Part shown: piece after piece, positions 33,087 to 45,062 of the stretch
Layout: each line of letters begins with the position of its first letter
Position numbering within the stretch: the first letter of the stretch is position 1
The notes under the pieces: model-generated
The model's input: only the letters and a program-made list of their open reading frames with translations
Database searches by the model: none
Told to the model about the DNA's origin: nothing
Made by a program: the position numbers and the translations under genes
Assembly: GCA_038373865.1 (NCBI GenBank)
Contig: JAXGGA010005545.1
Span: 1-64,000 of the forward strand
Length of the DNA: 64,000 nt
Reading direction: 5' to 3'
Origin: Uloborus plumipes
Lineage: Eukaryota > Arthropoda > Arachnida > Araneae > Uloboridae

Positions 33087-35093
33087 CAAGAAGTTCTGTC
33101 AAGAACTAAACGAGCCTACTTTCCCGTCCATCGACATCGGCATTCTAGCATCTGATCATTATTCTCTTGATCATCTGAGACTAAACATTATGTCAAACAT
33201 ACCTTTTTAGCACTTAAAGCTGATTTCTAAAAGCAAAATATACCCCTCTCATCAGATGAAATAGAGACATAAAAAGTAAATAAATGAAGTTTTGTCGCAC
33301 CTTTTAAAGAATGTAACTGTTACAGTTCTTCCGTAGAAAAATTCCTCAATCGTTTTCAAAAAAAAAAAAATTAAAAGTACAAAGTACATCAAAACACATT
33401 TTATCAAAGAAAGGAAAAAAAACTCGTCCGTCGATAAAATGTCTCGATTTTCACTTTTAAACCGTTGCCAGTTGTTAAATATAAATAAAGAATAAAATGC
33501 CCTCGTGAATGAAACACTTTTGTTACAAAAAAAATCGTCTGCCAAAAAAAAAATAATAGTAATAAATAAAGTAACACAAATGAATAAATAAACAAAAAAT
33601 CGTCTGCACAGTCAGTCATTTTTTTCTGAGCCTGCATTTCCGCCATGTTTGTGGAGTCGGAGTCGGAATCAGAGTCCTCACAGAAGATTATTCAGAAAAG
33701 TACTTTACAAACATTATTTATCAAAACCATTTTTTTACAAAGTTAGTTTGAAGGAAATCCGACTTTAAGTTCCAGGATCAACATTCAACTTAAATTCCCC
33801 GTAGGCGCTAATGTTAAATTTTTTTCTGAACGGTTCAATATTGAACGAAAAATGGTTCAAACCAAAAAGCGAAATAAGGGAATGAACCTCTCCGAGATCT
33901 TTCAAACAAAAAAAAGTTTATTCCATTCGGATGGTTCACTCAGAAGTTATTAGGTGGGGAAAGGTTGCTTGAACGGTTCAATGTTGAACGAAAAAATGTT
34001 CAAATTGAAAATTTAAATACTGTAATGAAGTATCCTTGCTGAGATCCTTCGAACAAAAAAAAAGTTTATTTAAATCGGACTGTTCAACTCAAAAATTATT
34101 AGGGGTGACAGCTTGCTTGAGCGGTTCAATGTTGAACGAAAATTGTTCAAATCGGAAATGTAAATACGGAATGAAGTATCCTTGATAAGATCTTTCGAAC
34201 AAAAAAAAAGTTTGTTGAAATCGGGACTGTTCACTCAAAAGTTAGCATCGCGGGACAGGTTGTTTGAACGGTTCAAAGTTGAACCAAAAATTGTTCAAAT
34301 CGAAAATCAAATATGGGAATGAGTTGTACTCGCCGAAATCTTTCCAACAAAAAAAAGTTTGTTCAAATCGGAATGTTTCATTCAAAAGTTATTAGGGGGG
34401 GGAAGGTTGCTTGGAACGGTTCAATGTTGAACCAAAATTGTTCAAATCGAAAAATCAAATATGGGAATGAGTTGTAATCGCCGAGATCTATCCAACAAAA
34501 AAAAGTTTGTTCAAGTCGGAATGTTCATTCAAAAGTCATTAGGGGGGAAAGGTTGCTTGAACGGTTCAATGTTGAACGAAAAATTGTTCAAATCGAAAAT
34601 GTAGATACAGGAATGAAGTATCCTTGAAAAGATCTTTCGAACAAAAAAAAGTTTGTTCAAATCGGACTGTTAACTAAAAAGTTAGCATCGCGGGACAGGT
34701 TGTTTGAACGGCTCAAAGTTGAACCAAAAATTGTTCAAATCGAAAAATCAAATATGGGAATGAGCTGTACTCGCCGAGATCTTTCCAACAAAAAAAAGTT
34801 TGTCCAAATCGGAATATTCATTCAAAAGTTATTAGGGGGGACAGACAGACGACGACGACGACAGACCGACCGACACACAAATTCCCCATCTCAATACCCT
34901 ACTTTCAAATTTTTAATTTTTCGATATCATTTTACCTTTTTATTTTTTTAACTTGGCGATATTTTTTGGACTTGGCGATATTTTTTTTTAACTTGGCGAT
35001 ATTTTTTGGACTTGGCGATATTTTTTAGATGCATTAAGCTACTTTTAATACTTTTTTCGTCTTTCTTTTATTTTAAAACAGGGAAAGTAGGCT
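33087..35093 (-). mobile_element. Helentron-like non-autonomous element, copy X
   Basis: One end is a hairpin (AGTTCTGTCAAGAACT) followed by GAGCCTACTTTCCCG. The other end carries that 14-mer inverted (GGGAAAGTAGGCT). Sub-terminal inverted repeats with a hairpin at one end are typical of Helentron-derived elements. The interior holds a 145-bp tandem array and ACTTGGCGATATTTTTTGG repeats. There is no Rep/helicase. Copy Y at 40331 shows the same ends in the opposite orientation with fewer array units. The superfamily is an inference from architecture. Confidence 0.65.
33800..34845. repeat. 145-bp tandem repeat, seven units
   Basis: The marker CGGTTCAATGTTGAACG, itself palindromic, recurs at about 33831, 33975, 34119, 34267, 34416, 34562 and 34708, i.e. 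every 144-150 bp. Each unit also has AAAAAAAGTTTGTTCAAATC and CAAAAGTTATTAGGGGG. Copy Y has about two units. Confidence 0.9.
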
Positions 35094-35094
35094 T

Positions 35095-35584
35095 AATAAA
35101 GATGAAAAATGGTCTGAATTTCCCAAAAATGAACATTTAAACCAAATAATAGTGTTCAATTAGTGCTTCGGTATTGTTTCAATTCGTTATTAACAGTTGG
35201 CTGCACATAACCATTGTAAAAGTGCGTTCTGTAGCAGTTTTAATATGATCTTTATCAAAAATGACATCGTTTACAATCTCAAGAAAGAAAGCTAAGTTTT
35301 CAAAGTTATTCCCAGCTTCCCAGTTTATGTTAATTTCTGATTTTATTTCTTCTTATAAAATATCTTTTTAAATATTATATCGTAGGCAGAAAAAAATTTT
35401 AGTAAAAAAAGTATGTACCCTCTGGGGTCTATCGTAACTTTTAAGGGACGATTTTTCTTTCCTTCATAAAAAAAATATTTTTTACATAATATTTTTTTTA
35501 TTATTTTCCCTGTCTCCCCTTTTTAACACTGTTTGTAACCAGTATACAAAATATCTTGGGAAAAAAATGTCAGGCATTTATGGG
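35095..35584 (-). mobile_element. piggyBac-type MITE, copy e
   Basis: Homology to copy b in reverse runs from GGTCTGAATTTCCCAAAAAT to TGTCAGGCATTTATGGG with TTAA at 35585-35588. The first ~30 bp (the other terminus) are missing exactly where element X begins, so X probably cut it. Confidence 0.82.
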
Positions 35585-35589
35585 TTAAA

Positions 35590-37796
35590 ATGAAATAATT
35601 TTCCTCGTGAATCTCGTCACCAAGAACTTCTTTTCCGTGAATCACTTAAAGTGCAACAGTTGAAAACGAAATGAGTTTTCTTGTATTATTTCGATAAATG
35701 ACAAATTGGCGCAGTCATTGCATTGAATCAAATGATGCCAGTCAAAAATTAAGGAACAATTCAGAGTTTTTAACTAATATTTCGCAATTTTAGCTACAAT
35801 CTTCTCAAAATAGCTTCACCATTTTCTTTCCTACCCTCTCTTCAGCATCCCGGTTTGATTTTCCGTTTGTGCAGTACGTATGTAATTTGGCGGCAAAATT
35901 ACAGTAACGTTATCCTTGTGAGATTTTCAAAATCTTTGGGCACAACTAATCCCTAAGACCCATTTAAACGTGAAAATTCCACCAAATAGGGTCAGATGGG
36001 AGGAAGTGGGTCTAAAATCGAGTTTTTATTAGGAACAGCCTCAAAATCACATGATTAAATACATTTTGAGGAAACTTTTGATGCATTTTATGTATTGTAC
36101 ATTGGATTCATACACATTATGAAATAGAACCATTTTATTTTGTTAGATTGTTTTCTCTCAGTGATACATTTAAACTCATCATGTGTTGATCGTCCTACTT
36201 TTCCCCATGGTAGGGTAAAGTGGGTCTAGTTCAGAAATTAGTGTACATTTAAACAAAAATGTGTAAATATTTATTTTGACATAAGTATACTATGAAATTA
36301 AAAGTTAAAATACTTTTATTTCATTTAAAGGTACAAATGCACTAAAATATTTTTTACCTGCTTTTTAAAGAATGAAAAAATGTCATCAGTTATATTCTTT
36401 TTGCTATCATTCACAATACGAAAAAAATCTAGAACAATCTGCAACTTTCTGCTACGTTCTAAAACGCGCCAAGTGTCTCCAAACTTGGCGAGACTTGGTG
36501 ATTTCTCTCCAAATTTGGCAGCAAAAATAAGACGTGAAAAGTGATGCTAATTTTGCGATATCTTACCAATTTCTCGCCAAGCCTATTGACTCCCATGTTA
36601 AACTGATGGCAAAGCAGGGGAAACAGCAAGTTTTTCATGTAAATTAACTGAATAAAAGCTAATTTTACCAAGAAAATAAAAGGCACATAAAATACTAAAA
36701 ATAGCACCAATTTACTAAATATGAAAAGTCATCGTAAACCCTCGAATAGTTTAGCCATATACCCACTTTACCTCACCTCAGAAAACACCTCATAATAAAT
36801 AGAATTATAAATTTCGTTTTTACACCTTTATGTAGATCTGATCCCTAGATATTCTATTACAAGACTATACCAAAACTAATAGCATTTGGCAATGAATATT
36901 TATTCTAGAGGAAAGTTCATAAACAGCTAACTCTTACATATCACATGCAATGACCGTAAAAATGCAAACATTTAACCTGCTTTGAGTGTTCTAAAACTAA
37001 TATTGCTATACTCTCAAATTATGTCTTAAAAAAAGAATTAACAAAACAGATTGTAAAATTTGTTCGTCTATTTTAAAAATATAGAGATCAATTTGTGGAT
37101 ACAGTAAAAAATTTTAAAAGTGTAATATTTAGAATAATTATTGAAATGGAGTCTGAAATATTTTTAAAATATTTTAGGTTCTTAAATATTTGAGACGAAG
37201 TTTTGCAATAATGAACTTTAAATCAGAATATATTTTTTTAATTTAAATAAATACCTCGCAAACAGATGTGCTGAAATTCTTGAAAAGTAAAAGGGTTTTT
37301 CGATATTCATCAAATGGCGACTTAGAAAGAATTTAAAGTTTAAAAGGGTTCACACCCGTTGCCAATCTGATATTACTTTTTTGTATTGTTGCCAGAAAAT
37401 TTTTCATTTCTCCTATAAAAGGAGGTTTTCATTCCTCTTTTTTTTTTATAGCACCAGTAGAGTTGAGGTTAACCTAACCAGCACCCTCGTAATAGTAAAT
37501 GACTTGCGCATTTGCTTCAAAAAGCGATTCCCCTGAAACAACACAACGCACTAACTACCGGCCTGCAGCGATTGGCGATGAATCCAAACAATTAAAATCA
37601 AAATTTTGGTTTGTAAGTTTCTAAAGTTAAATTTATGAATCAACCAACTGTTGATTTCTCAGTTTTTTTTTTTTTGAAGGGCTCCGGTAGATGACAGTGC
37701 GTTACGAACTTTGGGCTAATTTTTGCTCAAGGGCGCATTGACCTTACCTTGCAACATTCTGAAGCTACGCAGATCCTAATCATCAGGTTTGGTCAA
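35590..37796. other. Gene-free stretch with one MITE-like TIR pair
   Basis: TAGGGTAAAGTGGGTCTAG at 36213 and the complement of GAGGTAAAGTGGGTATATG at about 36772 may bound a ~560-bp MITE; CGCCAAGTGTCTCCAAACTT words lie inside. A further GTGGGTCTAAAA word lies at 36007. Between 36780 and 37440 I see only AT-rich sequence. No exon is recognised. Confidence 0.4.
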
Positions 37797-38099
37797 CTCC
37801 TCCTAAATACAAAAGGCCTACAACATTTGCTTCGCTACGGGAGACATTGGCTCCACTTTGAGCGCCACCTTGCGGCGATCCGATGATGCCATTGTTATGG
37901 TGGTAATTCCAAACAATATTCGAATTAAATTTTTTGATTGGCTAATTTTGAAATTTAAATTAAGAAATCAACCCATCGTTAATTTCTCTAGTCTCTAAGA
38001 ACTCCGATAGATGGCAGTGCGTTGTGAACCAAAAGAGAAATTTTGCTCTGTGCTAAAAAAGAGAAAGCAGTAGGCATTTAGTTTTTAGGAGGCGTTGCT

Positions 38100-38395
38100 C
38101 TAGGCCACTAGATAGACGAGATGACGCATAAGCTTAAGTTTAACCACTTTGGATCCAGGGCAAGTTTGAGTGGCTGCCTTTTTTTGGCGAGTTATCACGT
38201 TCTGTTAATTTTTCAGTGTGAGCAATTTATTATTAGCGGCACTTGAGTTTGGAATAGCTAGGCAATGTCCCGAAACTTTGCTCTGGTAACCCTAGCTCCT
38301 CAACAATGGAAATTTGAAAGTAAAAAGTAAATAAATTGTATCCAAAGTGGTCAAACGGAAGCTGAAGCGTCGACCTGTCTATAAAGCAGATCTAG
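38100..38395 (-). mobile_element. hAT-like MITE, copy A (296 bp)
   Basis: It has ~40-bp imperfect inverted ends (CTAGGCCACTAGATAGAC at the left; CTAGATCTGCTTTATAGAC on the minus strand at the right), then ACCACTTTGGATCC just inside each. The flanks GCGTTGCT and CCGTTACC look like a decayed 8-bp duplication. It is the same family as 45063-45339, in reverse orientation. Confidence 0.8.
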
Positions 38396-38658
38396 CCGTT
38401 ACCATCCAGATGCCATCCAGTAACTATCTAGCCCCTACTATGGATACAATCGTTACCATCAAAACTTCGACGGTATCGATACAATGCTTTCGAGCTGGCA
38501 AACAACAGATTTGGTGACTTTCGGCAACGTTTGCTGCTTTCTGGTTTTTAGCACAGAGCAAAATTTCGTCCTTGGTTCACAAAGCCCTGCCATCTACCGG
38601 AGTTCTTTGAGAAGGAGAAATTAACAATTGGTTGATTTCTAAATTTTAAATAATTTAA

Positions 38659-40147
38659 CTAGGTGACCCGTGCGGAATTCCGCAAAAAAAAAAAAAAAAC
38701 AAAAAAAAAAATAAAAAAAAATCCTCTAAACATAAAATTTAAATACGAACAATTTTAATTGGCTTTCATTTGCCATCAAACGATCGCCATCTACTGCCGT
38801 CGTCTCTGGACAACTTTTCCAAAGAGATCAACAAAGACACGGTCGCACGTTTTACAACTACAAACGAAAGTGATACCCTACATTAAAATCAAATACCTCC
38901 AAGGCTACTACTAAACTAAATACTAACGTTATCGCAAAACTACCACAGTATTTTGAAAACAGTAAAAGTTACAATATACGGTTTTACCGAGCTAAGACCC
39001 ATGTGCATGAAATGTCTCATCTCCATATATTATTACTCTACTAAGCCGACTCCTGATAACCCGGTCGAAACTTCGCTCATTTCTTTATATCGAATGTGCA
39101 TGAAAATTTATGATTTTGAAGCGTAGCTCGCGGGCTATTGACGAAATTAGACCTCCCCTCTAAAAAGTGTCGGTGTCGTTTTTTTATTCGAACTTCAATT
39201 TTTGGCACAAAATTGACTCTATCTAGCGAAAATAATTGTCGTATCGTCTCCATTTTGATTTCATTCGAAAGATTAAAAAAAATGCGTTCTTTAGAACGTT
39301 TCTCCGCATAGCGCCGCGTAACGAGAATCTCGAAAATCCACGTTTAAGCGACTTATAAGCGATTGAAGTTTGAAAAAGTTAAATGTTTTGCTCAACTGTC
39401 AAAATCGTTACATTGTTGCTCAAATCAATTTTAAATGCGACATTTCAAGCCAAGGCTTAGCTCGGTAAACCTTAATTGTAACTTTTATTGTTCAAAATAC
39501 TATGGTAGTTTTGCGATAACGTTAGTATTTAGTTTAGTAGTAGCCTTGGGTATTTTGATTTTAATATAGGGTATCACTTTAGTAGTAGTTGTAAAAGTGA
39601 ACGTGTCTTTGATCTCTTTGAAAAGTTGTCAGAACGACGGCAGTAGATGGCGATGTTGTGCAAATGAAGCCAATAAAAATTGTCGTATTAAATTTTAAGT
39701 TTAGAGGGGTTTTTTTTGTGGAATTCCGCACGGGTCACCTAGTTTAAAATTGATTTGAACAACAATGTAACGATTTTGACAGTTGAGCAAAAAATTTAAC
39801 TTTTTCAAACTTCAATCGCTTATAAGTCGCTTAAACGTGGATTTTCGAGATTCTCGTTACGCGGCGCTAGCGGAGAAACGTTCTAAAGAACGCATTTTTT
39901 TTAATCTTTCGAATGAAATCAAAATGGAGACGATACGACAATTATTTCGCTAGATAGAGTCAATTTTGTGCCCAAAAATTGAAGTTCGAATAAAAAACGA
40001 ACCGACACTTTTTAGAGGGTGGGTCTAATTTTCGTCAATAGCCCGCGGGATAAGCTTCAAAATCATAAATTTTCTTGCAATTCGATAAAGAAATGAGCGA
40101 GTTTCGACCGGGTATAGGATTCGGCTTAGAGAAATAATATATGGAGA
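38659..40147 (-). mobile_element. Helitron family B, copy 1, split by copy 2
   Basis: On the minus strand it starts TCTCCATATATTATTTCTCT and ends GCGGAATTCCGCACGGGTCA then CCTAG before a T. The hairpin GCGGAATTCCGC and CTAG are the Helitron 3' signature. Homology resumes on both sides of copy 2 at 39020-39742. There are no genes inside. Confidence 0.85.
39020..39742 (+). mobile_element. Helitron family B, copy 2, nested in copy 1
   Basis: It starts TCTCCATATATTATTACTCT after A39019 and ends GGAATTCCGCACGGGTCACC-TAG before T39743, the canonical A/T insertion. The host sequence on each side rejoins as AAA/TGAGACATTTC, matching TTTTAAATGCGACATTTC in the element itself, so a Helitron landed in a relative of itself. 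Confidence 0.9.
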
Positions 40148-40330
40148 AAATCAACCAATAAAAAAAATTAATCTCCATATATTATTTCTCTAAGCCGAAT
40201 CCTATACCCGGTCGAAACTCGCTCATTTCTTTATCGAATTGCAAGAAAATTTATGATTTTGAAGCTTATCCCGCGGGCTATTGACGAAAATTAGACCCAC
40301 CCTCTAAAAAGTGTCGGTTCGTTTTTTATT

Positions 40331-41486
40331 AGCCTACTTTCCCGTTAAAAATAAAAGAAAGACGAAAAAAGTATTAAAAGTAGCTTAATGCATCGAAAAA
40401 ATATCGCCAAGTCCAAAAAATATCGCCAAGTTAAAAAAATGTCGCCAAGTCCAAGAAATATCGCCAAGTTAAAAAAATAAAGAGGTAAAATGAATATCGA
40501 AAAATTAAAAATTTGAAAGTAGGGTATTGAGATGGGGAATTTGTGTGTCGGTCGGTCTGTCGGTCGGTCTGTCGGTCGGTCGGTTGGTCTGTCGGTCGGT
40601 CGGTCGGTCTGTCTGTCCCCCCCTAATAACTTTTGAATGAACATTCCGATTTGGACAAACTTTTTTTTGTTGGAAAGATCTCGGCGAGTACAGCTCATTC
40701 CCATATTTGATTTTTTGATTTGAACTATTTTTGGTTCAACTTTGAGCCGTTCAAATAACCGGTCCCGCGATACTAACTTTTTAATGAACAGTCCGATTTG
40801 AACAAACTTTTTTTTGTTGGAAAGAACTTTTCAAGGATACTTCATTCCCGTATTTACATTTCCGATTTGAACAATTTTTCATTCAACATTGAACCGCTCA
40901 AGCAAGCTGTCACCCCTAATAACTTTTGAGTAAACAGTCCGAAAAAAAAATGACTGACTGTGCAGACGATTTTTTGTTTATTTATTCATTTGGTTTATTG
41001 AATTTATTATTATTATTATTTTTGGCAGACGATTTTTTTTTGTAACAAAAATGTTTCATTCACTAGGGCATTTTATTCTTTATTTATATTTAACAACTGG
41101 CAACGGATTAAAAGTGAAATTCGAGACATTTTATCAACGGACGAGTTTTTTTTTTCTTTTTTTTTCTTTTTTTTTTCTTTCTTTGATAAAATGTGTTTTG
41201 ATGTACTTTGTACTTTTAATTTTTTTTTGAAAACAATTGAGGAATTTTTCTATGGAAGAACTGTAACAGTTACATTCTTTAAAAGGTGCGACAAAACTTT
41301 ATTTATTCATTTATTTACTTTTTATGTGTCTATTTCATCTGATGAGAGAGGTATATTTTGCTTTTAAAAGTATGTTTGACATAATTTTTAGTCTTAGATA
41401 ATCAAGAGAATAATGATCAGATGCTAGAATGCCGATGTCGATGTACGGGAAAGTAGGCTCGTTTAGTTCTTGACAGAACTTCTTGT
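40331..41486 (+). mobile_element. Helentron-like element, copy Y
   Basis: It starts AGCCTACTTTCCCG and ends GGGAAAGTAGGCTCG followed by the hairpin AGTTCTTGACAGAACT and TCTTG. It is inserted in TTTTTTATT/CGAACTTC of Helitron copy 3, compatible with a T/T target. It is collinear with copy X in reverse but has only about two of the 145-bp units, plus a GGTC microsatellite. Confidence 0.8.
40541..40620. repeat. (GGTC)n/(GGTCTGTC)n microsatellite
   Basis: About 80 bp of GGTCGGTCTGTCGGTC repeats. Copy X has only a short CGACGACGACGACAGACCGA at the equivalent place, so the tract is unstable between copies. The Asp-Arg-Pro-Thr frame it creates is not a protein. Confidence 0.9.
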
Positions 41487-42430
41487 TCGAACTTCAATTT
41501 TTGGGCACAAAATTGACTCTATCTAGCGAAATAATTGTCGTATCGTCTCCATTTTGATTTCATTCGAAAGATTAAAAAAAATTCGTTCTTTAGAACGTTT
41601 CTCCGCTAGCGCCGCGTAACGAGAATCTCGAAAATCCACGTTTAAGCGACTTATAAGCGATTGAAGTTTGAAAAAGTTAAATTTTTTGCTCAACTGTCAA
41701 AATCGTTACATTGTTGCTCAAATCAATTTTAAATGCGACATTTCAAGCCAAGGCTTAGCTCGGTAAACCTTAATTGTAACTTTTATTGTTTCAAAATACT
41801 ATGGTAGTTTTGCGATAACGTTAGTATTTAGTTTAGTAGTAGCCTTGGGTATTTGATTTTAATATAGGGTATCACTTTTGTAGTAGTTGTAAAAGTGAAC
41901 GTGTCTTTGATCTCTTTAAAAAGTTGTCAGAACAACGGCAGTAGATGGCGATGTTGTGTAAATGAAGCCAATAAAAATTGTCGTATTAAATTTTAAGTTT
42001 AGAGTTTTTTTTTTTTTTTTTTTTTGCGGAATTCCGCACGGGTCACCTAGTTGGAATATTGTTTGGATCCGTCACCAACAGCTGCGAGCCGCAAGATGAC
42101 GCTCAAAGTGGAACCAATGTCGCCTGTAGCGAAGCAAATGTAGTAGGCATTTAGTATTTAGGAGCCGTTGCTTTGGGACAGATCGGCTGATTAATTTCGC
42201 TTACAATTTCCCGTTGGTCTTCAAGCTATCAGAAGGTACTACATTTTAGTGGTCATTAAAGGGTTGTTCCAACATTTGGTGCTTTACTAGAAAATTTGCT
42301 ATTGAGTTAAAACTAGGAAAATTGAGTTAAAACTAGGTTCAAAATAACAAGTATTTAAACAGGACTGCCTCTTTGCAATGCTGGATGCTAGAATAACAGA
42401 CATGGCCATTTCTTCGCAATAAAATACCTT

Positions 42431-42602
42431 TGTGGCGGCCAAAAGATTTGAAGTGAAGATATTTTGATAAAGATGATCTGATGACGGTAGCGCGAGCTCA
42501 TGGAGCGAGCGCAAACATTCGATAAATAAATTGAAGATTTATATAACAGACAAGGTTTTACAGTTGTAATCTACGTTAATAAAAGATATATTTTACACTA
42601 AA
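42431..42602 (+). repeat. 5' LTR of the Ty3-type element
   Basis: It begins TGTGGCGGCCAAAAGATTTG and ends TATTTTACACTAAA. It differs from the 3' LTR only at GG/TT near the start and one A/G after GCGCAAAC. It contains AATAAA as part of GATAAATAAATTGAAG, a candidate polyadenylation signal. Confidence 0.93.
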
Positions 42603-42603
42603 T

Positions 42604-42622
42604 TGGTGAACCCGGACGTGAT
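42604..42622 (+). promoter_or_regulatory. Primer binding site, tRNA-Trp-like
   Basis: TGGTGAACCCGGACGTGAT directly follows the 5' LTR. The complement of animal tRNA-Trp 3' ends reads TGGTGACCCCGACGTGAT; the site differs by about two changes, including one extra base. CsRn1-clade elements are known for tRNA-Trp priming. The match is from memory of the tRNA. Confidence 0.6.
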
Positions 42623-42629
42623 CTATACA

Positions 42630-43619
42630 ATGTCTGAGCAAGAGTTATTAAAAAAAATAGCTGATTTAGAGTTTACAGTAGCGAAGCAGGAATTGCTTTT
42701 AAATGAAGCACAGCAGACAATGCAGGAGCAGAAAAATACGACTGCCACTGCGACGATGGACTCTCAAATTTCGCCAAGTATTGTGCAGCAGTCTGTTTTT
42801 AGAGTGACCGCCAAGCTTCCGCCCTTCTGGCCGGAAAAACCAGAGTTATGGTTCTCGCAGGCGGAATCGCAGTTTGCACTATCCGGCATCACTCAGGATA
42901 TTACGAAATTTCACCATATTGTGGCCAACTTGGACGCAAGATATGCGGCTGAAGTTGAGGACATTATTAAGTCACCGCCAACAAGCGCCATGTATGAACA
43001 TTTAAAGAAGGAGTTAGTCCTAAGGCTCTCGGCGTCCGCTGAGCAACGCATTCGGCAAATTCTCGATCAAGAAGAGCTTGGCGACCGAAAACCGTCGCAG
43101 TTTCTCCGACATTAAAAATCTCTTGCCGCCGGTTCGGTGGAGTTGACGGAACCCTTGCTTCGCACGCTATGGCTACAGCGTTTGCCTGGACACGTACAGG
43201 CTATTCTGCAGGCGCAGGCGTCACTTTCGGCTGAAGAAATGTCCAAAGTGGCAGATCGCGTTCTGGAAGTCCACGTTGCACCTCACGGAGGAGTTGTCAA
43301 CGCCATTGCCCAGGCAACCGACTCAAATATAACCAGCCGCATAGAGGAGGAGATGCGTGAACTTTCTAGGCAAATTGCAGCAATAAAGATGGGGTTCCAA
43401 TCTACATCTGAAGGTCGATACTCCCGTAGTAAATCTCGCCACCGCCAAGCACGAGAACGTAATAATGTGAGCCCGCGCCGATTCAGCCCTCGAAAATCCA
43501 GCCCTCATTTTAATACCGAAACTTCTCCTTTTTGCTTCTATCATCTAAAATTTGGTTCAAGAGCACATCGATGCAAGTCCCCATGCACATGGTCGGAAAA
43601 CGAGAACGGCGGCTATTAG
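42630..43619 (+). pseudogene. gag of the Ty3-type element, one internal stop
   Basis: The ATG at 42630 opens MSEQELLKKIADLEF. The capsid-like region has LPPFWPEKPELWFSQAE and QRIRQILDQEELGDRKPSQF, then TAA at 43113-43115 where relatives have Leu. The same frame continues at once with LRTLWLQRLPGHVQAIL and ends in a nucleocapsid motif [18 protein letters not shown], i.e. C-x2-H-x9-C-x3-C, instead of the usual CCHC knuckle. The gag frame ends at TAG (43617). The pol frame overlaps it in the -1 frame, which may be a true frameshift signal or a mutation. Confidence 0.88.
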
Positions 43620-45061
43620 CGGCGACGGATAGCTGCCTACCTGAGGGAAGTCGCTTACTTGTGACGGACCGTTCATCAAAGATAAGATTCCTTATTGATA
43701 CCGGATCCGATCTATGCGTGTACCCACGATCAAAAGTTATGAAACGGCTACCTATATCTAATTTTGAACTCAACGCGGCCAACAATTCAACAATAAGAAC
43801 TTACGGATCAATCAATTTGTCGCTGGACATTGGTCTTCGGAAAATGTTCTCATGGCGCTTCATTGTGGCAGACGTTTCTGTTCCAATTATTGGGTCTGAC
43901 TTTTTATCCTATTTCAACCTGTTACCTGACTGCCGCAATAAGAGATTAGTGGATGGAGCCACGGGGTTACATGTTCCAGCGCACACTGAACTGACAAAGC
44001 AACTTAGTATCAAACTTTTGAAGCACCGCCCCTCGCCATTTACAGAAATATTGGATGAATTCCCGGACCTCAAACGCTCGTCTGGAACACCTCGAGAAGT
44101 CCGTCACTCGACAAAGCATTTTATACGCACCACACCTGGTCCACCCGTCTCTTGTCGTCCACGGCGGTTGGCTCCTGATAGACTAAAAATTGCAAAAGAC
44201 GAGTTCGAAACCATGATCAAAGAAGGAACTGCCCGGCGTTCCGAATCCCCATGGGCATCGCCATTGCACCTAGCTCCTAAAAAATCTAATGGGTGGCGCC
44301 CTTGCGGGGATTACCGCGCCTTGAACTACCGTACAATACCTGACCGCTATCCTGTCAGGCATATTCATGATTTTTCGAATGGAATTAAAGGGTGCAAAGT
44401 TTTCTCTGTTATAGACCTAGTTAAAGCATTTACGCAGATTCCAATCAACCCAGAGGATATTCCTAAAACTGCCATCACAACACCATTTGGCCTCTTCGAG
44501 TTCCCGTTCATGGGTTTTGGATTAAAAAATGCAGGGCAGACATTTCAACGATTCATGGACGAAGTTCTCAAAGGTCTGGATTTCGACTATCCCTATATCG
44601 ACGACATTCTTGTCTATTCTAAGAATGCGGAAGAACACAAAACGCATCTGCGTCTGATATTTCAACGGCTGGTCGCACATGGCTTATTGATTAACTCTGC
44701 AAAAACCGTCTTGGGGCAACATACTGTCACTTTTCTGGGATATGAGGTTTCCGTCAACGGCACTCGGCCACTGCCTGAGCGCATCGCGGACTTGCAAAAG
44801 TATCCATTCCCCAAGTCAGCCCGAGATCTTCGCCGTTTTCTGGGAATGATAAATTTCTACAGGCGTTTTCTGCCAAACGCTGCCCGATTTCAGGCGCCAC
44901 TTCATGAAGCAGTCGCCTCTCTACGCGGATCTCAACCAATTGCATGGAACCCTGATCTGGAAAGGGCATTCGAGGACACGAAAAAGATGCTGTCGGATGC
45001 GACACTTCTGTACCATCCCCGCACAGGAAGCACCTCTGGGACTATTCACCGATGCATCTAA
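43532..45061 (+). pseudogene. pol part 1: protease and reverse transcriptase
   Basis: The aspartic protease has [13 protein letters not shown] (active-site DTG, about 43697) and later VPIIGSDFL. The reverse transcriptase has [46 protein letters not shown] and the catalytic YIDDILVYS (about 44590), then [15 protein letters not shown]. An extra C in CATCCCCGC (about 45016-45020) shifts the frame, so the plus frame falls to a stop at 45059 while the RNase H continues in the next frame. The frame overlaps the gag end by 88 bp. Confidence 0.9.
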
Positions 45062-45062
45062 C

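Larger units (their letters stand above)
40172..42050 (+). mobile_element. Helitron family B, copy 3, split by element Y
   Basis: It starts TCTCCATATATTATTTCTCT after A40171 and ends GGAATTCCGCACGGGTCACC-TAG before T42051. Only 24 bp separates its 5' end from the 5' end of copy 1, so the two lie head to head and form a large palindrome. Element Y (40331-41486) interrupts it; removing Y restores collinearity with copy 2. Confidence 0.88.
37797..42172. repeat. Foldback interrupted by a nest of elements
   Basis: The left arm (about 37797-38057) contains ATTTGCTTCGCTACGGGAGA and GATAGATGGCAGTGCGTTGT. The right arm is its reverse complement split in two, 38540-38656 and 42051-42172, by three Helitrons. 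The spacer between the arms holds a hAT-like MITE. The arms share AAATTTTGCTCTGTGCTAAAA. The homology resumes across the Helitron cluster, which proves those were later insertions. Confidence 0.8.

Noticed and set aside
40345..40704. Asp-Arg-Pro-Thr-rich 119-codon frame
   Set aside because: Translation of the GGTC microsatellite within the Helentron-like element.
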